In this document: positions 43,982 through 52,726 of the stretch, in pieces
How positions within the stretch are numbered: position 1 is the first letter of the stretch
Layout: every line of letters starts with the position of its first letter
NCBI RefSeq assembly: GCF_011682045.1
Contig: NZ_VVIW01000035.1
Span: forward strand, 1-59,866
Length of the DNA stretch: 59,866 bases
Reading direction: 5' to 3'
Origin: Massilia aquatica
GTDB taxonomy: Bacteria; Pseudomonadota; Gammaproteobacteria; Burkholderiales; Burkholderiaceae_D
Made by a program: the position numbers and the translations under genes
The notes under the pieces: model-generated
What the model saw: only the letters and a program-made list of their open reading frames with translations
Told to the model about the DNA's origin: nothing
Database searches by the model: none

Positions 43982-45651
43982 GTGCCCTCGCCAACTTGGC
44001 CAGTCTCTTGGTGCGCGGAACACAGGAGGGCGCCAATGCCATGACTCCGACTCATCAAATAGACGCTGTCATCGCGGACCTACAATCGCGCGCGAGGGCA
44101 GGTACAAGGCCTCGCATGTCCGAGGACCACCAGTTAGATGCAGTGCGCCGCTTCTGGGAGACCCAGGAGGTTTCCAGTTTTCGAGATGCTTATCTTTTGT
44201 CCTGGGGCCTGTGTTTGCCTCATCGTCCAGATGGGGACTGTGTCCTAGATAATCGTCCAAGGCTCGAGCGCGTATTAGCCGGCGCGGACGATTGGACGAA
44301 AAAACCAACAGCATACCGCCGGTGTTACCAAGGACTGGTCCGAAGCTACTTCAGCTACGCTCCGGCACAGACAAAAGAAAAGGAGAGCCGCTACAACAAT
44401 TGGCGCTTCCTTCGCGAGTACCTCCTTGAGCGGAACGACTGCATTGGTGATACGCGAGCCGCACCAGACTGGGTGAGCACCGCCGTCGAAAACAAGCTCC
44501 TATTCACCAGTGAGCCTTACGCGCCGTACGTGGATTCGCTGCTTTGGGGAGACTCGTCAGTTGTCGACGTGCTCTGCGAACACCTCCACATAGGCAAAGC
44601 ATCTTGGTTCCTAAAACGTCTGGTGATGGCCCAAGTAAAGCGCGCTGTCCAGATGGACGACAAGGATTACCTTAGGCTGCTACCACGGCTGCTCAACGTT
44701 CTAGCTGAGAACGAGGTGCTTCGTGACCCTGGTCTTGTGCGGCTTCTAGACCGTTATGTCAATGTTCCGGCTGCGCCTCTGCATGCGCGATTGCAAGAGC
44801 TTACCGTAAATTGGTGGGGGAATCCGTGGCTTCCATCGAACGAAACACGATGGGGTGGGGTGACTCCTGAGGCTCGTGCAATGGTGTCGGATTGGCTCAA
44901 AGCCGAGATTATTGAGACGTTCTTTACCAAGCTGGCCGAGGATGGGTCAGCGGACCCACGTCGTATGCAGTTTTGGAAACGGTACGTGAAATCTATTGAC
45001 CACATGGAGTTCGCACTTGGGTCAACCGCGCGAAATTCGACCGAACGGGACTTCGTGGCACTTCGAAAGAAGATGCAAGGATTGACATGTCATCTCGATA
45101 CGTCAGGCGCGAACAATGCATTCATCATGAAGATGGGGGACCTCGTGGTCGTCGAGTTCAGCGGGATGGGTAATGCGCTCTACGGGTACGACGTCCGAAA
45201 GGGATTGCCTTTCGATACCAAGAAAATCCTTCGACTGCCCACCGATGCGCAGAACTCGCTTAAGCAAAAGGCACGCAGTGTGCTTTGGGAGTCACACAAG
45301 GACGGGGCAGGTGCTTGGTCGAAATGGGAACAAAACTTCGAAACAATTTTGCTGCGAGACTTCGGAATCGAGCCGCAGAAGGCAATTCCCCGACCTCGAC
45401 AGCCAGTCCGCGCGCCAGCATCACCAGTCCCTGCGACCGAAATTAAGAAGCCGAGTTTGGCAATGGCGAGCAGGCCTTATTCGCTTGATGCGTTGAGGAT
45501 GTTTGGCAAGCAGATGGGATTTGAGATAGACGACAACTCATCTCTCGGAGGGAGTCTGTGGGCACGCACTGATGGGGCAAATGAGGACGTGACGCGTGTG
45601 CTGACGCACTGGGGATTTAGTCACAAGCCAAGTAAAGGGTGGTGGAAATAG
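43978..45651 (+). CDS. zorC: Zorya type I ZorC (EH_Signature), 557 aa
   Basis: Position between zorB and zorD and size identify ZorC, the type I marker that contains the EH_Signature domain and is thought to bind DNA and help recruit ZorD. Segments include KPTAYRRCYQGLVRSYFSYA, WRFLREYLLERND and RMQFWKRYVKSIDHMEFAL, DLVVVEFSGMGNALYGYD. I use ATG 43978, overlapping the zorB stop, instead of GTG 43966. It is immediately followed by zorD with no gap. Confidence 0.88.
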   Translation: MSALANLASLLVRGTQEGANAMTPTHQIDAVIADLQSRARAGTRPRMSEDHQLDAVRRFWETQEVSSFRDAYLLSWGLCLPHRPDGDCVLDNRPRLERVLAGADDWTKKPTAYRRCYQGLVRSYFSYAPAQTKEKESRYNNWRFLREYLLERNDCIGDTRAAPDWVSTAVENKLLFTSEPYAPYVDSLLWGDSSVVDVLCEHLHIGKASWFLKRLVMAQVKRAVQMDDKDYLRLLPRLLNVLAENEVLRDPGLVRLLDRYVNVPAAPLHARLQELTVNWWGNPWLPSNETRWGGVTPEARAMVSDWLKAEIIETFFTKLAEDGSADPRRMQFWKRYVKSIDHMEFALGSTARNSTERDFVALRKKMQGLTCHLDTSGANNAFIMKMGDLVVVEFSGMGNALYGYDVRKGLPFDTKKILRLPTDAQNSLKQKARSVLWESHKDGAGAWSKWEQNFETILLRDFGIEPQKAIPRPRQPVRAPASPVPATEIKKPSLAMASRPYSLDALRMFGKQMGFEIDDNSSLGGSLWARTDGANEDVTRVLTHWGFSHKPSKGWWK

Positions 45652-48600
45652 ATGTTCAAATTTTTGAAAAAAGACGGACTCGCAGACAAACTGCCCGAGA
45701 TTTTCAGAACGCTTACCGCTACAGGTATCCTGGTGTCAGCACAGCGCGACGATTCAGCCCGCAGGGTCGACAGCGGGCAATTTAACGGCTACGCTTCGCA
45801 ACTTCTCGATGAAGGGTTGGCCACAGAACTTCCCGAAGGGATTGCAGTTACCTGGGAATCGTATTACAACGCCGTCGGCCAATCTACGTTTGATGGTTTG
45901 GCCCAGGTTCTAGAAATGCCCAGCTTCACTGCGGCTAGGATTGCCTTGCGAAGCAATGGGTCACTTGCAGATTTGGATTTCTCAATTGCGGTGGCTTCCT
46001 GGCGTAACGCCAACGGCTCAACGATGCCGGTGAAGTTGACGGGGCCGGTTATGAGGGACGGCTCGCAAGAACGGCTTATGCTGCCTTCTCAATGGTGCCT
46101 GTTCACTTCTGTGGTTGCTTTTTCCCGGCGACCGGACGAGCAACGCAACGACATCTTTCATAGACAGGCATGGGGCCGCATTCGAAAACTTGCATTGCAG
46201 GCTGATGCAGCGCTCGACGATTTTCTCATCCGCTCAACTGTGCTGACTCCAGAGAAATTAATGCTGGAGATGCGGAAGTCAGACGTTGTGACCGACGACC
46301 GCGTTGTCGAAATTATGCCGACGTTCTCGGGTGCTCCAGCAAGATGGTTGGAGACGTTCGACAGCAGTAAGGAGGTGAGGGACCGCTACGATGTTGTCAC
46401 CGACGAAGGCATCGTGCAGGTTCTGATTGAGCCAAAGGTTCGAACGGTCTTGCAAGAGGTAAAGCGCCTTGAGCACCGAAGAGTTGCGGGGGCGCGAGCG
46501 CAGGCGTTTATTTTAAATCCGTACGCCGCGCTTGGGCCGGATGCCGTTGATGTCATTGATGAGACTGAGTTTGAAAACGCGCGGGCGGCGGCTGGTCTAA
46601 ATTATGAACGGTTCTCGCCGGTGGTCGAACACGACGGTGTCGGATTTCCCGTGCGAGTGGGCATTCTGATAGAGACTGCTGACGTTAACGGGCCTGCCTC
46701 GTCCGAGACTGAGTGGTTCGACGAAACGACACTTCCTGCATTCATTAACACCGCTGAAAAGGCTTTACGAGTAGGGCATCAACTGTTGGCATGGAGCGGC
46801 TTTGAATTAGAACTTCAGGGTGATTCACAACGCAATCTTGACGAGCTGAAGACCGCGCTTGTGCGTTGGCAGGGTGCCTCGACTCTAGTATCGTACGCTC
46901 AGGTTCATGACCTTAGTGGGTACTCTGCTCGCATTGAAGGAATTGGGGTCGAAAAGCAGTATCACTCGGCATACATTGCGAAGAAGACTGCCGGCGATGG
47001 CTGGTTCCCGGACAATGTCGTTCCCTTGGTCGTGTACAGGCCCATGGATGGGGGCGAACCTGTCGCCGTACCGACGACAAAGCTGGCGATAGAATCGCTA
47101 GAGCGGGAGACTGCGGCGGCCATCAACGCAGGCAAAGATACGGTGCGAGTGTCTTGGTTGCCTGACGCGGTTGCCGTCGCAGAGGCAACGGCTATCGTTG
47201 AGACATTTAAGGACATCTTTAAGGAAATTGAGATGTCCGGCTCTTCTCTTCCGCCGAGCGGCGGAAAAACGAAGGGGCATCAGGGCGAACCTCCGACCCA
47301 ATTAATCTTACGTGCGAACATCCAAAAGGTCGAGTACGAGGAACTTCGCCGTGAGGCGTTGGAGGCGATACCCCACGTTCCAATGATACCTATGGCGATT
47401 CGCCCGGAGGTGTCGCTGCTGCCGCATCAAGTTGAAGGGTTGGCCTGGATGCAGCACCTGTACAGTCTTCAAAATGAATATCAAGTACGCGGCGCGATAC
47501 TAGCCGACGATATGGGACTGGGAAAGACTTTTCAACTTCTGGCGTTGATGGCCGGATTGCTTGAGCGTGACCCGTCAATCTCGCCGATGCTTGTAGTCGC
47601 ACCGGTCTCGCTTCTTGAAAACTGGGCAGAGGAGGCTGGGAAATTCTTCACGCCTGGTTCCCTACCGCTACTCACCGCATACGGGGCAGGATTAGATGGA
47701 CTCAAGGTTCCGCGGAGTCAGATTGAGCAGCGGCTGCAAACAGACGATAGGTTGGTCAAGTTCTTGGTTCCAAACTGGGTTGGTTCTGCCAAAATTGTGC
47801 TGACGACCTATGAGACTTTGCGAGACTTGGAATTTTCGTTTGCTGCCCAAAAATGGTCGCTCATGGTCTGCGACGAGGCACAAAAAATAAAGAATCCGGC
47901 CGCTATGGTCACGCGTGCGGCAAAGAAGCAGAACGTCGATTTTAAAATCGCTTGCACGGGCACGCCCGTCGAGAACACTCTGGCAGATTTGTGGTGTTTG
48001 TTCGATTTTGTTCAGCCTGGTCTGCTGGGAGCGCTGAACGACTTTGGCAAACGCTATCGAAAGCCGATTGAGGCGAACACTGACGAAGAGAAGGAACGCG
48101 TCGCAGAGCTCCGCGCGAGGATTGCGCCGCAAGTACTTCGGCGGATGAAGTCCGTCGTCGCGATGAATCTGCCGCCAAAAATCATCGTGGAGGACTGCAG
48201 AGCCCTCGCCCTATCCACGACGCAGAGAAACCTCTACGCCAAGGCTGTGGAAAGCTTCAAGAAACGGAATGACGAGGCAAGCATGTCCCCGTTTAAGAAT
48301 CACCTTGGCCTCCTGCACTACCTCCGCCTCGTGTGTACGGACCCGCGCCCCCATGGGCTCGGCGTGTTCAAGCCTGAGCCAGTGGGAGACTATCGTGGCA
48401 AAGCTCCGAAGCTTGACTGGCTACTTACGACGCTAAAAGGCATCAAGAGCAAGAGTGAGAAGGCCATCGTCTTTTGTGAGTTCCGCGAGATTCAAAGGCT
48501 ATTGCAGCACTACATCGAGGTCGAGTTCGGGCTCCGTCCCGATATCATCAACGGAGACACGAGCGCCTCAGCTAGTCATACCCAGAGCCGGCAAAAACGC

Positions 48601-49398
48601 ATCAAGGCATTCCAGGACAGGCCCGGCTTTGGAGTGATAATTCTCTCTCCCGTCGCCGTTGGCTTCGGGGTCAACATTCAAAAAGCTAACCACGTGATTC
48701 ACTACACACGTACCTGGAATCCAGCGAAGGAGGACCAGGCGACGGATAGAGCCTACCGCATCGGGCAAGAGAAGCCGGTCTACGTGTACTACCCAGTCGT
48801 CAGCGCGCAGGACTTCACTACGTTCGATGTGAAACTGGACCAGCTCCTAACCTACAAGAGGAAGCTGGCTGAGGACATGCTTAATGGCTCGGGAGATATA
48901 GGGCCGGGCGAGTTCACGTTGGCCGATGTCATATTTGGCGCCGACGCAGGAGATATTGATGAGCGCGTGAGCTTGGCGGTGGCATTGCGTATGAGCGGCC
49001 AACATTTCGAGTGTCTTGCGGGAGTTCTCTGGACGAGGCTTGGCAATGATTGCTACAGGACGCCAACGACGAAGGACTACGGAGTTGACGTTGTCGCCCT
49101 CCGAGGCGAGCAGGGCAAGCTAATCCAGGCAAAGACCTGTGGAACTGATGGCACCAGGTTGGGTTGGGAAGCTGTGAAAGAGGTAGTGGCTGGGGAAGCG
49201 TTTTACAGGAGACGTCATCCTAAAGTGCAATTCCAGAAAGTCTGTATTACGAACCAATTCTTCAACGCGCACGCTTCAGAAAACGCCGCTCTAAATCAAG
49301 TTGAGCTGCTCGACCAACTGGACTTGGAAGCTATGCTTAACACCCACGCCGTAACGATGCTGGAGGTGGAGCGCATGCTGTATACAGAGTGGGGCTAG
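45652..49398 (+). CDS. zorD: Zorya type I ZorD, SNF2 helicase with C-terminal Mrr-like domain, 1248 aa
   Basis: SNF2-family ATPase effector. About 580 N-terminal residues precede the core; motif I is ILADDMGLGKTFQLL (about 615), motif II VCDEAQKIKN (about 742), and motifs V-VI are VGFGVNIQKANHVIHYTRTW and QATDRAYRIGQEKPVYV. The last 130 residues add SGQHFECLAGVLW, DYGVDVVALRGEQGKLIQAK, an Mrr-type PD-(D/E)xK restriction domain with the D and QAK catalytic signature. In Zorya type I ZorD is the DNA-degrading effector. Directly abuts zorC. Confidence 0.9.
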   Translation: MFKFLKKDGLADKLPEIFRTLTATGILVSAQRDDSARRVDSGQFNGYASQLLDEGLATELPEGIAVTWESYYNAVGQSTFDGLAQVLEMPSFTAARIALRSNGSLADLDFSIAVASWRNANGSTMPVKLTGPVMRDGSQERLMLPSQWCLFTSVVAFSRRPDEQRNDIFHRQAWGRIRKLALQADAALDDFLIRSTVLTPEKLMLEMRKSDVVTDDRVVEIMPTFSGAPARWLETFDSSKEVRDRYDVVTDEGIVQVLIEPKVRTVLQEVKRLEHRRVAGARAQAFILNPYAALGPDAVDVIDETEFENARAAAGLNYERFSPVVEHDGVGFPVRVGILIETADVNGPASSETEWFDETTLPAFINTAEKALRVGHQLLAWSGFELELQGDSQRNLDELKTALVRWQGASTLVSYAQVHDLSGYSARIEGIGVEKQYHSAYIAKKTAGDGWFPDNVVPLVVYRPMDGGEPVAVPTTKLAIESLERETAAAINAGKDTVRVSWLPDAVAVAEATAIVETFKDIFKEIEMSGSSLPPSGGKTKGHQGEPPTQLILRANIQKVEYEELRREALEAIPHVPMIPMAIRPEVSLLPHQVEGLAWMQHLYSLQNEYQVRGAILADDMGLGKTFQLLALMAGLLERDPSISPMLVVAPVSLLENWAEEAGKFFTPGSLPLLTAYGAGLDGLKVPRSQIEQRLQTDDRLVKFLVPNWVGSAKIVLTTYETLRDLEFSFAAQKWSLMVCDEAQKIKNPAAMVTRAAKKQNVDFKIACTGTPVENTLADLWCLFDFVQPGLLGALNDFGKRYRKPIEANTDEEKERVAELRARIAPQVLRRMKSVVAMNLPPKIIVEDCRALALSTTQRNLYAKAVESFKKRNDEASMSPFKNHLGLLHYLRLVCTDPRPHGLGVFKPEPVGDYRGKAPKLDWLLTTLKGIKSKSEKAIVFCEFREIQRLLQHYIEVEFGLRPDIINGDTSASASHTQSRQKRIKAFQDRPGFGVIILSPVAVGFGVNIQKANHVIHYTRTWNPAKEDQATDRAYRIGQEKPVYVYYPVVSAQDFTTFDVKLDQLLTYKRKLAEDMLNGSGDIGPGEFTLADVIFGADAGDIDERVSLAVALRMSGQHFECLAGVLWTRLGNDCYRTPTTKDYGVDVVALRGEQGKLIQAKTCGTDGTRLGWEAVKEVVAGEAFYRRRHPKVQFQKVCITNQFFNAHASENAALNQVELLDQLDLEAMLNTHAVTMLEVERMLYTEWG

Positions 49399-49521
49399 CC
49401 CTGAGAAGGCGCTGCGAATGCTACAACGTCCCTATGCTTTCGAGCCGTCTGCACAAATGCATACCTGCCATCGTTAGACAACCGAGCATCCCGAAGCGTG
49501 TCTCGAAATCGAGGAATCATA

Positions 49522-51072
49522 ATGAGTCTGTTCAACAGGATTAAGAGCGCTTTCCTTGGTAGCGAGGGCCCACCTCCAGTGGATAATAGTCCTCCGAGTA
49601 CGGCTACCCCAGACTGCAGCCAGCGGTCCACTGTTACGGTCGAGGCGGCCTTTGGTGGCGAGCCGGTGCGCCTCTCAATTTCAATCTGCACGTCGATTGG
49701 CGAATCGAACGGTGCGTATGGTGCGGCGGCAGAGCAGCTTAGCCGTAAGTCAGACGAGTATGCCTACGTATTTTCCCCTGTCGTACCCGCAGAAGAGAAT
49801 TTCTCGCCATGGTTTTCGGGTGACCCTTGTCCCTTGTACGCGAAGCAACGTGACCAAACTAGGGGCGACTGGATACATCCATTCATGTCGCATCAAGTCG
49901 CTGCCTTGCCAAGTGTTGGGTCGCTAATCAGTCAAGGCGTGAATGGCCACAAGCGTCTTGCGGTAGCGCTCCGTGCTCTAATCCGAGAGAAACGAAAAGC
50001 TAAGGAAGAGTATCAGGAGCTATTGCATGCCCTCTACGGGGTCGCAGTGCTATGCGATTTATTGGAGTCATTTGGTCGCGAACGGCTGACGTTCTTTGCC
50101 GATTTGACCAACTACGTTCCCTTTGATGAACTGCTCCGAATGCGATGCCAGTACGCTTGGATGGGGTATGCGAAGGTGCCTTCACTGATGAAAACAGATG
50201 TGAAATGGTTGATTGCTGAGTTTGGTGAACCATCGGTGCATCACTCATTTGAGCCACTATTTGACACGCTCAGGCGCGATGCGGTTCGACGCTTCTGCCG
50301 AGCTGAGGTAATTCGTGGCAGCAAAATGCGCCTGTCTCCGGCGGAGATAGAGGCGGGACTGACGCAGGTACTCCGCCGGAAGTTGGAATTCAGCATATCA
50401 ATCGATAACGAGAATAGGGCGCGTTCAACGGCAGTGTCTACGCGTGTCGACCGGCGAGCGGAGGGGCTAGAAGCCCTGGAAAACGTATGGGAGGCCACCA
50501 ACTCCGACTTCGTCGTGGCTGATATCGAGACTACAGGTCTCGATGCTGATGCTTGCGAAATTTTGGAGTTGGCGGCGCTGCTGGTCAGTCCGGTTGGCCT
50601 TGTAATTTCGGAGTACTCATGCTTGGTCCGGGTCCGTTCCAGAGTGCCTTCATTTATAGCCGAGCTGACCGGCATTACGCAAGCAATGGTAGATGAGCAC
50701 GGCATAAGCGAGCGGGACGCCCTTGTTGGCTTCGCGTCATTCGTTGCGCAGCGGCCGCTGTTCTTCCATAACTCGACGTTCGATACGAAATTCTTGGTTC
50801 CAGCTTTCGAGCGGAATGGGATGAATTTTATATGCCCTGTTATTGATACGTTGCCTATAGCACGTGCTGCGTGGCCCGACATGCGGTCACATAAGCTCTC
50901 TACCCTCGTTAAAATTATTGATGACGCGCCCACGCCTACACATCGCGCGCTGTCTGATGCGCGTGCGGCGCTCGCCGTCTTGCTTGCAGCACGCGCGTTG
51001 GCTGGCCACGGAGCGGTACCACGGGGTACTGATGCCCTTCTTAGTAATCCTGCGCCCAGTGCGTACTTGTAA
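49522..51072 (+). CDS. DEDDh 3'-5' exonuclease protein, 516 aa (copy 2)
   Basis: Paralogue of 8601-9590 with an added N-terminal region of about 180 residues. Catalytic motifs: ADIETTGLDADACEILELAA (Exo I), FFHNSTFDTKFLVP (Exo II) and THRALSDARAAL (Exo III). Shared lead-in: LEFSISIDNENRARSTAVST versus VEFSVTNENENNAMAVAAAT. The extra N-terminal part is helical (HKRLAVALRALIREKRKAKE, MGYAKVPSLMKTDVKWLIAE) and unrecognised. ATG 49522 has GAGGA in front and is preferred over 49498. It begins 123 bases after zorD on the same strand. Confidence 0.82.
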   Translation: MSLFNRIKSAFLGSEGPPPVDNSPPSTATPDCSQRSTVTVEAAFGGEPVRLSISICTSIGESNGAYGAAAEQLSRKSDEYAYVFSPVVPAEENFSPWFSGDPCPLYAKQRDQTRGDWIHPFMSHQVAALPSVGSLISQGVNGHKRLAVALRALIREKRKAKEEYQELLHALYGVAVLCDLLESFGRERLTFFADLTNYVPFDELLRMRCQYAWMGYAKVPSLMKTDVKWLIAEFGEPSVHHSFEPLFDTLRRDAVRRFCRAEVIRGSKMRLSPAEIEAGLTQVLRRKLEFSISIDNENRARSTAVSTRVDRRAEGLEALENVWEATNSDFVVADIETTGLDADACEILELAALLVSPVGLVISEYSCLVRVRSRVPSFIAELTGITQAMVDEHGISERDALVGFASFVAQRPLFFHNSTFDTKFLVPAFERNGMNFICPVIDTLPIARAAWPDMRSHKLSTLVKIIDDAPTPTHRALSDARAALAVLLAARALAGHGAVPRGTDALLSNPAPSAYL

Positions 51073-51095
51073 AGCCTCTGCGGCATCTGGCGAAC

Positions 51096-52601
51096 ATGAA
51101 CTCTACTATCCGAGCTGTCACTTCCGACCCATCACAAACCGCTTTTGGCTTCAAGGCCGGAAGAATGTACGCGCCTGCCGAAGTTGAAGGCGGACTCGCG
51201 TGCGATTGTTCTTGTTTTGGATGTGGCGCCATTCTGGTCGCCAAAAAAGGCCAGAAAAATAGGTGGCACTTCGCCCACCACAAGGTTGAAATTGGCGTGA
51301 CTTGTGCTGAATCTGCAATTCACGCTGCGGCTAAACAAGTACTGCTGGAGCAGAATTGGCTGACAGTTCCGAAATTGACAATCGTCGTTTCGAGTCAGAC
51401 TAAGCTCGGTCTCATGATGCAAGAGTCGAGCACTCTTTGCGAGCGTCGCACCATTCGTTTTGAACGCTCACTGCCCGAGGTGTGGGAGAGAAATATTCGC
51501 CCCGACGTAGTTGGCTATCGAGGGGAAAAAAAGCTCTTGGTCGAGATGTATTTCCGGCACAAAGTCGATACAGATAAGCTAAGAAAAATTGCTGACCTCA
51601 AGTTGCCATCGATTGAAATTGACCTTGCGGATATGGACATCTCGACTGGCTTCGAGGCGATTACACAGCGCGTTATTCACGATACCGCCTTCAAATCCTG
51701 GCTCTTTTTTCCCAATGAAAGAGAAGAGCGGCATCGACTCCGCATGAGCTTGGCGAAGAGGATACGGCGGGCGAACAACGAACAAAAGGCCAAGGCAGCT
51801 GCCGATAAAGAACGCGAGGCGACTCGGCAACGAAAACTTCATGAGGATAGGACGCGGCGTGAGGCAGCGGCTGAGCGGTACCGTCAGATGTCTCCGGAGC
51901 ACAAGGAACAAGACCTGCGGGAACGCCTCGGTATTGTTGGGCGATGGCCCTACTATCTCCAAAAGGAGAGTGTCGGCGGTAGCGCTATTTCTGAGAAGGC
52001 GATGATATGGCAAGCTGCACTTTTTGCTCGATTCATCTTTCATAAAGCTAACCTCGGCTACGACCTCAAACAAAGCCTGATTTTCAGTTGGGTACTGGAT
52101 AGGTTCGACACCGGAAGCAGCTCTATTGAGGCGGTCAACGTGGAAGTCAGACGTTACCTTGGCTACCTATGCGCGTGTGGCTTTCTCAGAAAGCTCCTGT
52201 TCTACCGCCATGAAGGGCAAAGCTATGTAGTTGTCCATGGTGAACTGGCGCCGCCGAAGCGAGTAGAGACGGCGAAGGAAGCCACCCATCAAATTCCGAT
52301 AGCTGCGAGACCGACACCAGTCGCGCTTGGCACGCACGAGCATTGGATATGGCGTGCCAGTTGGCCAAACTGGAGCGATATTTCCGAAGAGGCCACGAGG
52401 CTTATAGCCAGTTCCGAGTACGGGGAATTGCTAGAAGCGCTACTGCAAGAGATATCTCCGGTCAGGCATCCGCGTGAGCCTATTGAGTGCGCGGAAGTAA
52501 TGAGGGCACATGGAGTTCCACAAGATGCGGTGATGTCGTTCCTTGAAAAGCTTGGGCTCGTCCTAACGACCACTCTCCCGGGGCGCCGCATCCAGCCTTG
52601 A
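51096..52601 (+). CDS. CoiA-like zinc-ribbon/nuclease protein, 501 aa (copy 2)
   Basis: Full-length paralogue of 9596-11095, strongly similar along its whole length: CDCSCFGCGAILVAKKGQKN, RWHFAHHKVEIGVTCAESAI, RPDVVGYRGEKKLLVEMYFR, IEIDLADMDISTGFEAITQR, LGIVGRWPYYLQKES and EHWIWRASWPNW. The unusual EMYF in place of ExQ/ExK is kept in both copies. Separated by 23 bases from the exonuclease gene, as a unit. Confidence 0.8.
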   Translation: MNSTIRAVTSDPSQTAFGFKAGRMYAPAEVEGGLACDCSCFGCGAILVAKKGQKNRWHFAHHKVEIGVTCAESAIHAAAKQVLLEQNWLTVPKLTIVVSSQTKLGLMMQESSTLCERRTIRFERSLPEVWERNIRPDVVGYRGEKKLLVEMYFRHKVDTDKLRKIADLKLPSIEIDLADMDISTGFEAITQRVIHDTAFKSWLFFPNEREERHRLRMSLAKRIRRANNEQKAKAAADKEREATRQRKLHEDRTRREAAAERYRQMSPEHKEQDLRERLGIVGRWPYYLQKESVGGSAISEKAMIWQAALFARFIFHKANLGYDLKQSLIFSWVLDRFDTGSSSIEAVNVEVRRYLGYLCACGFLRKLLFYRHEGQSYVVVHGELAPPKRVETAKEATHQIPIAARPTPVALGTHEHWIWRASWPNWSDISEEATRLIASSEYGELLEALLQEISPVRHPREPIECAEVMRAHGVPQDAVMSFLEKLGLVLTTTLPGRRIQP

Positions 52602-52639
52602 AGTACCGACCAACGTGCGCGCGAGGCGGTTCTGAATTC

Positions 52640-52668
52640 CTTACTGACGGTATTTGATTGCCAGTAAG
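52640..52668. repeat. Inverted repeat upstream of the 1510-aa gene
   Basis: CTTACTG (52640-52646) and CAGTAAG (52662-52668) flank a 15-base spacer, about 60 bases before the start codon at 52727. No T-run follows. Could be an operator or a weak hairpin between transcription units. Confidence 0.35.
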
Positions 52669-52726
52669 ATGGTGGTAACTAACGGGTTGGCTATTCGACC
52701 CATACCGCTAACACTGGAATCATTGC

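Noticed and set aside
50241-51086. 281-codon minus-strand ORF opposite the second exonuclease
   Set aside because: Arginine/serine-rich antisense shadow with no start signals.
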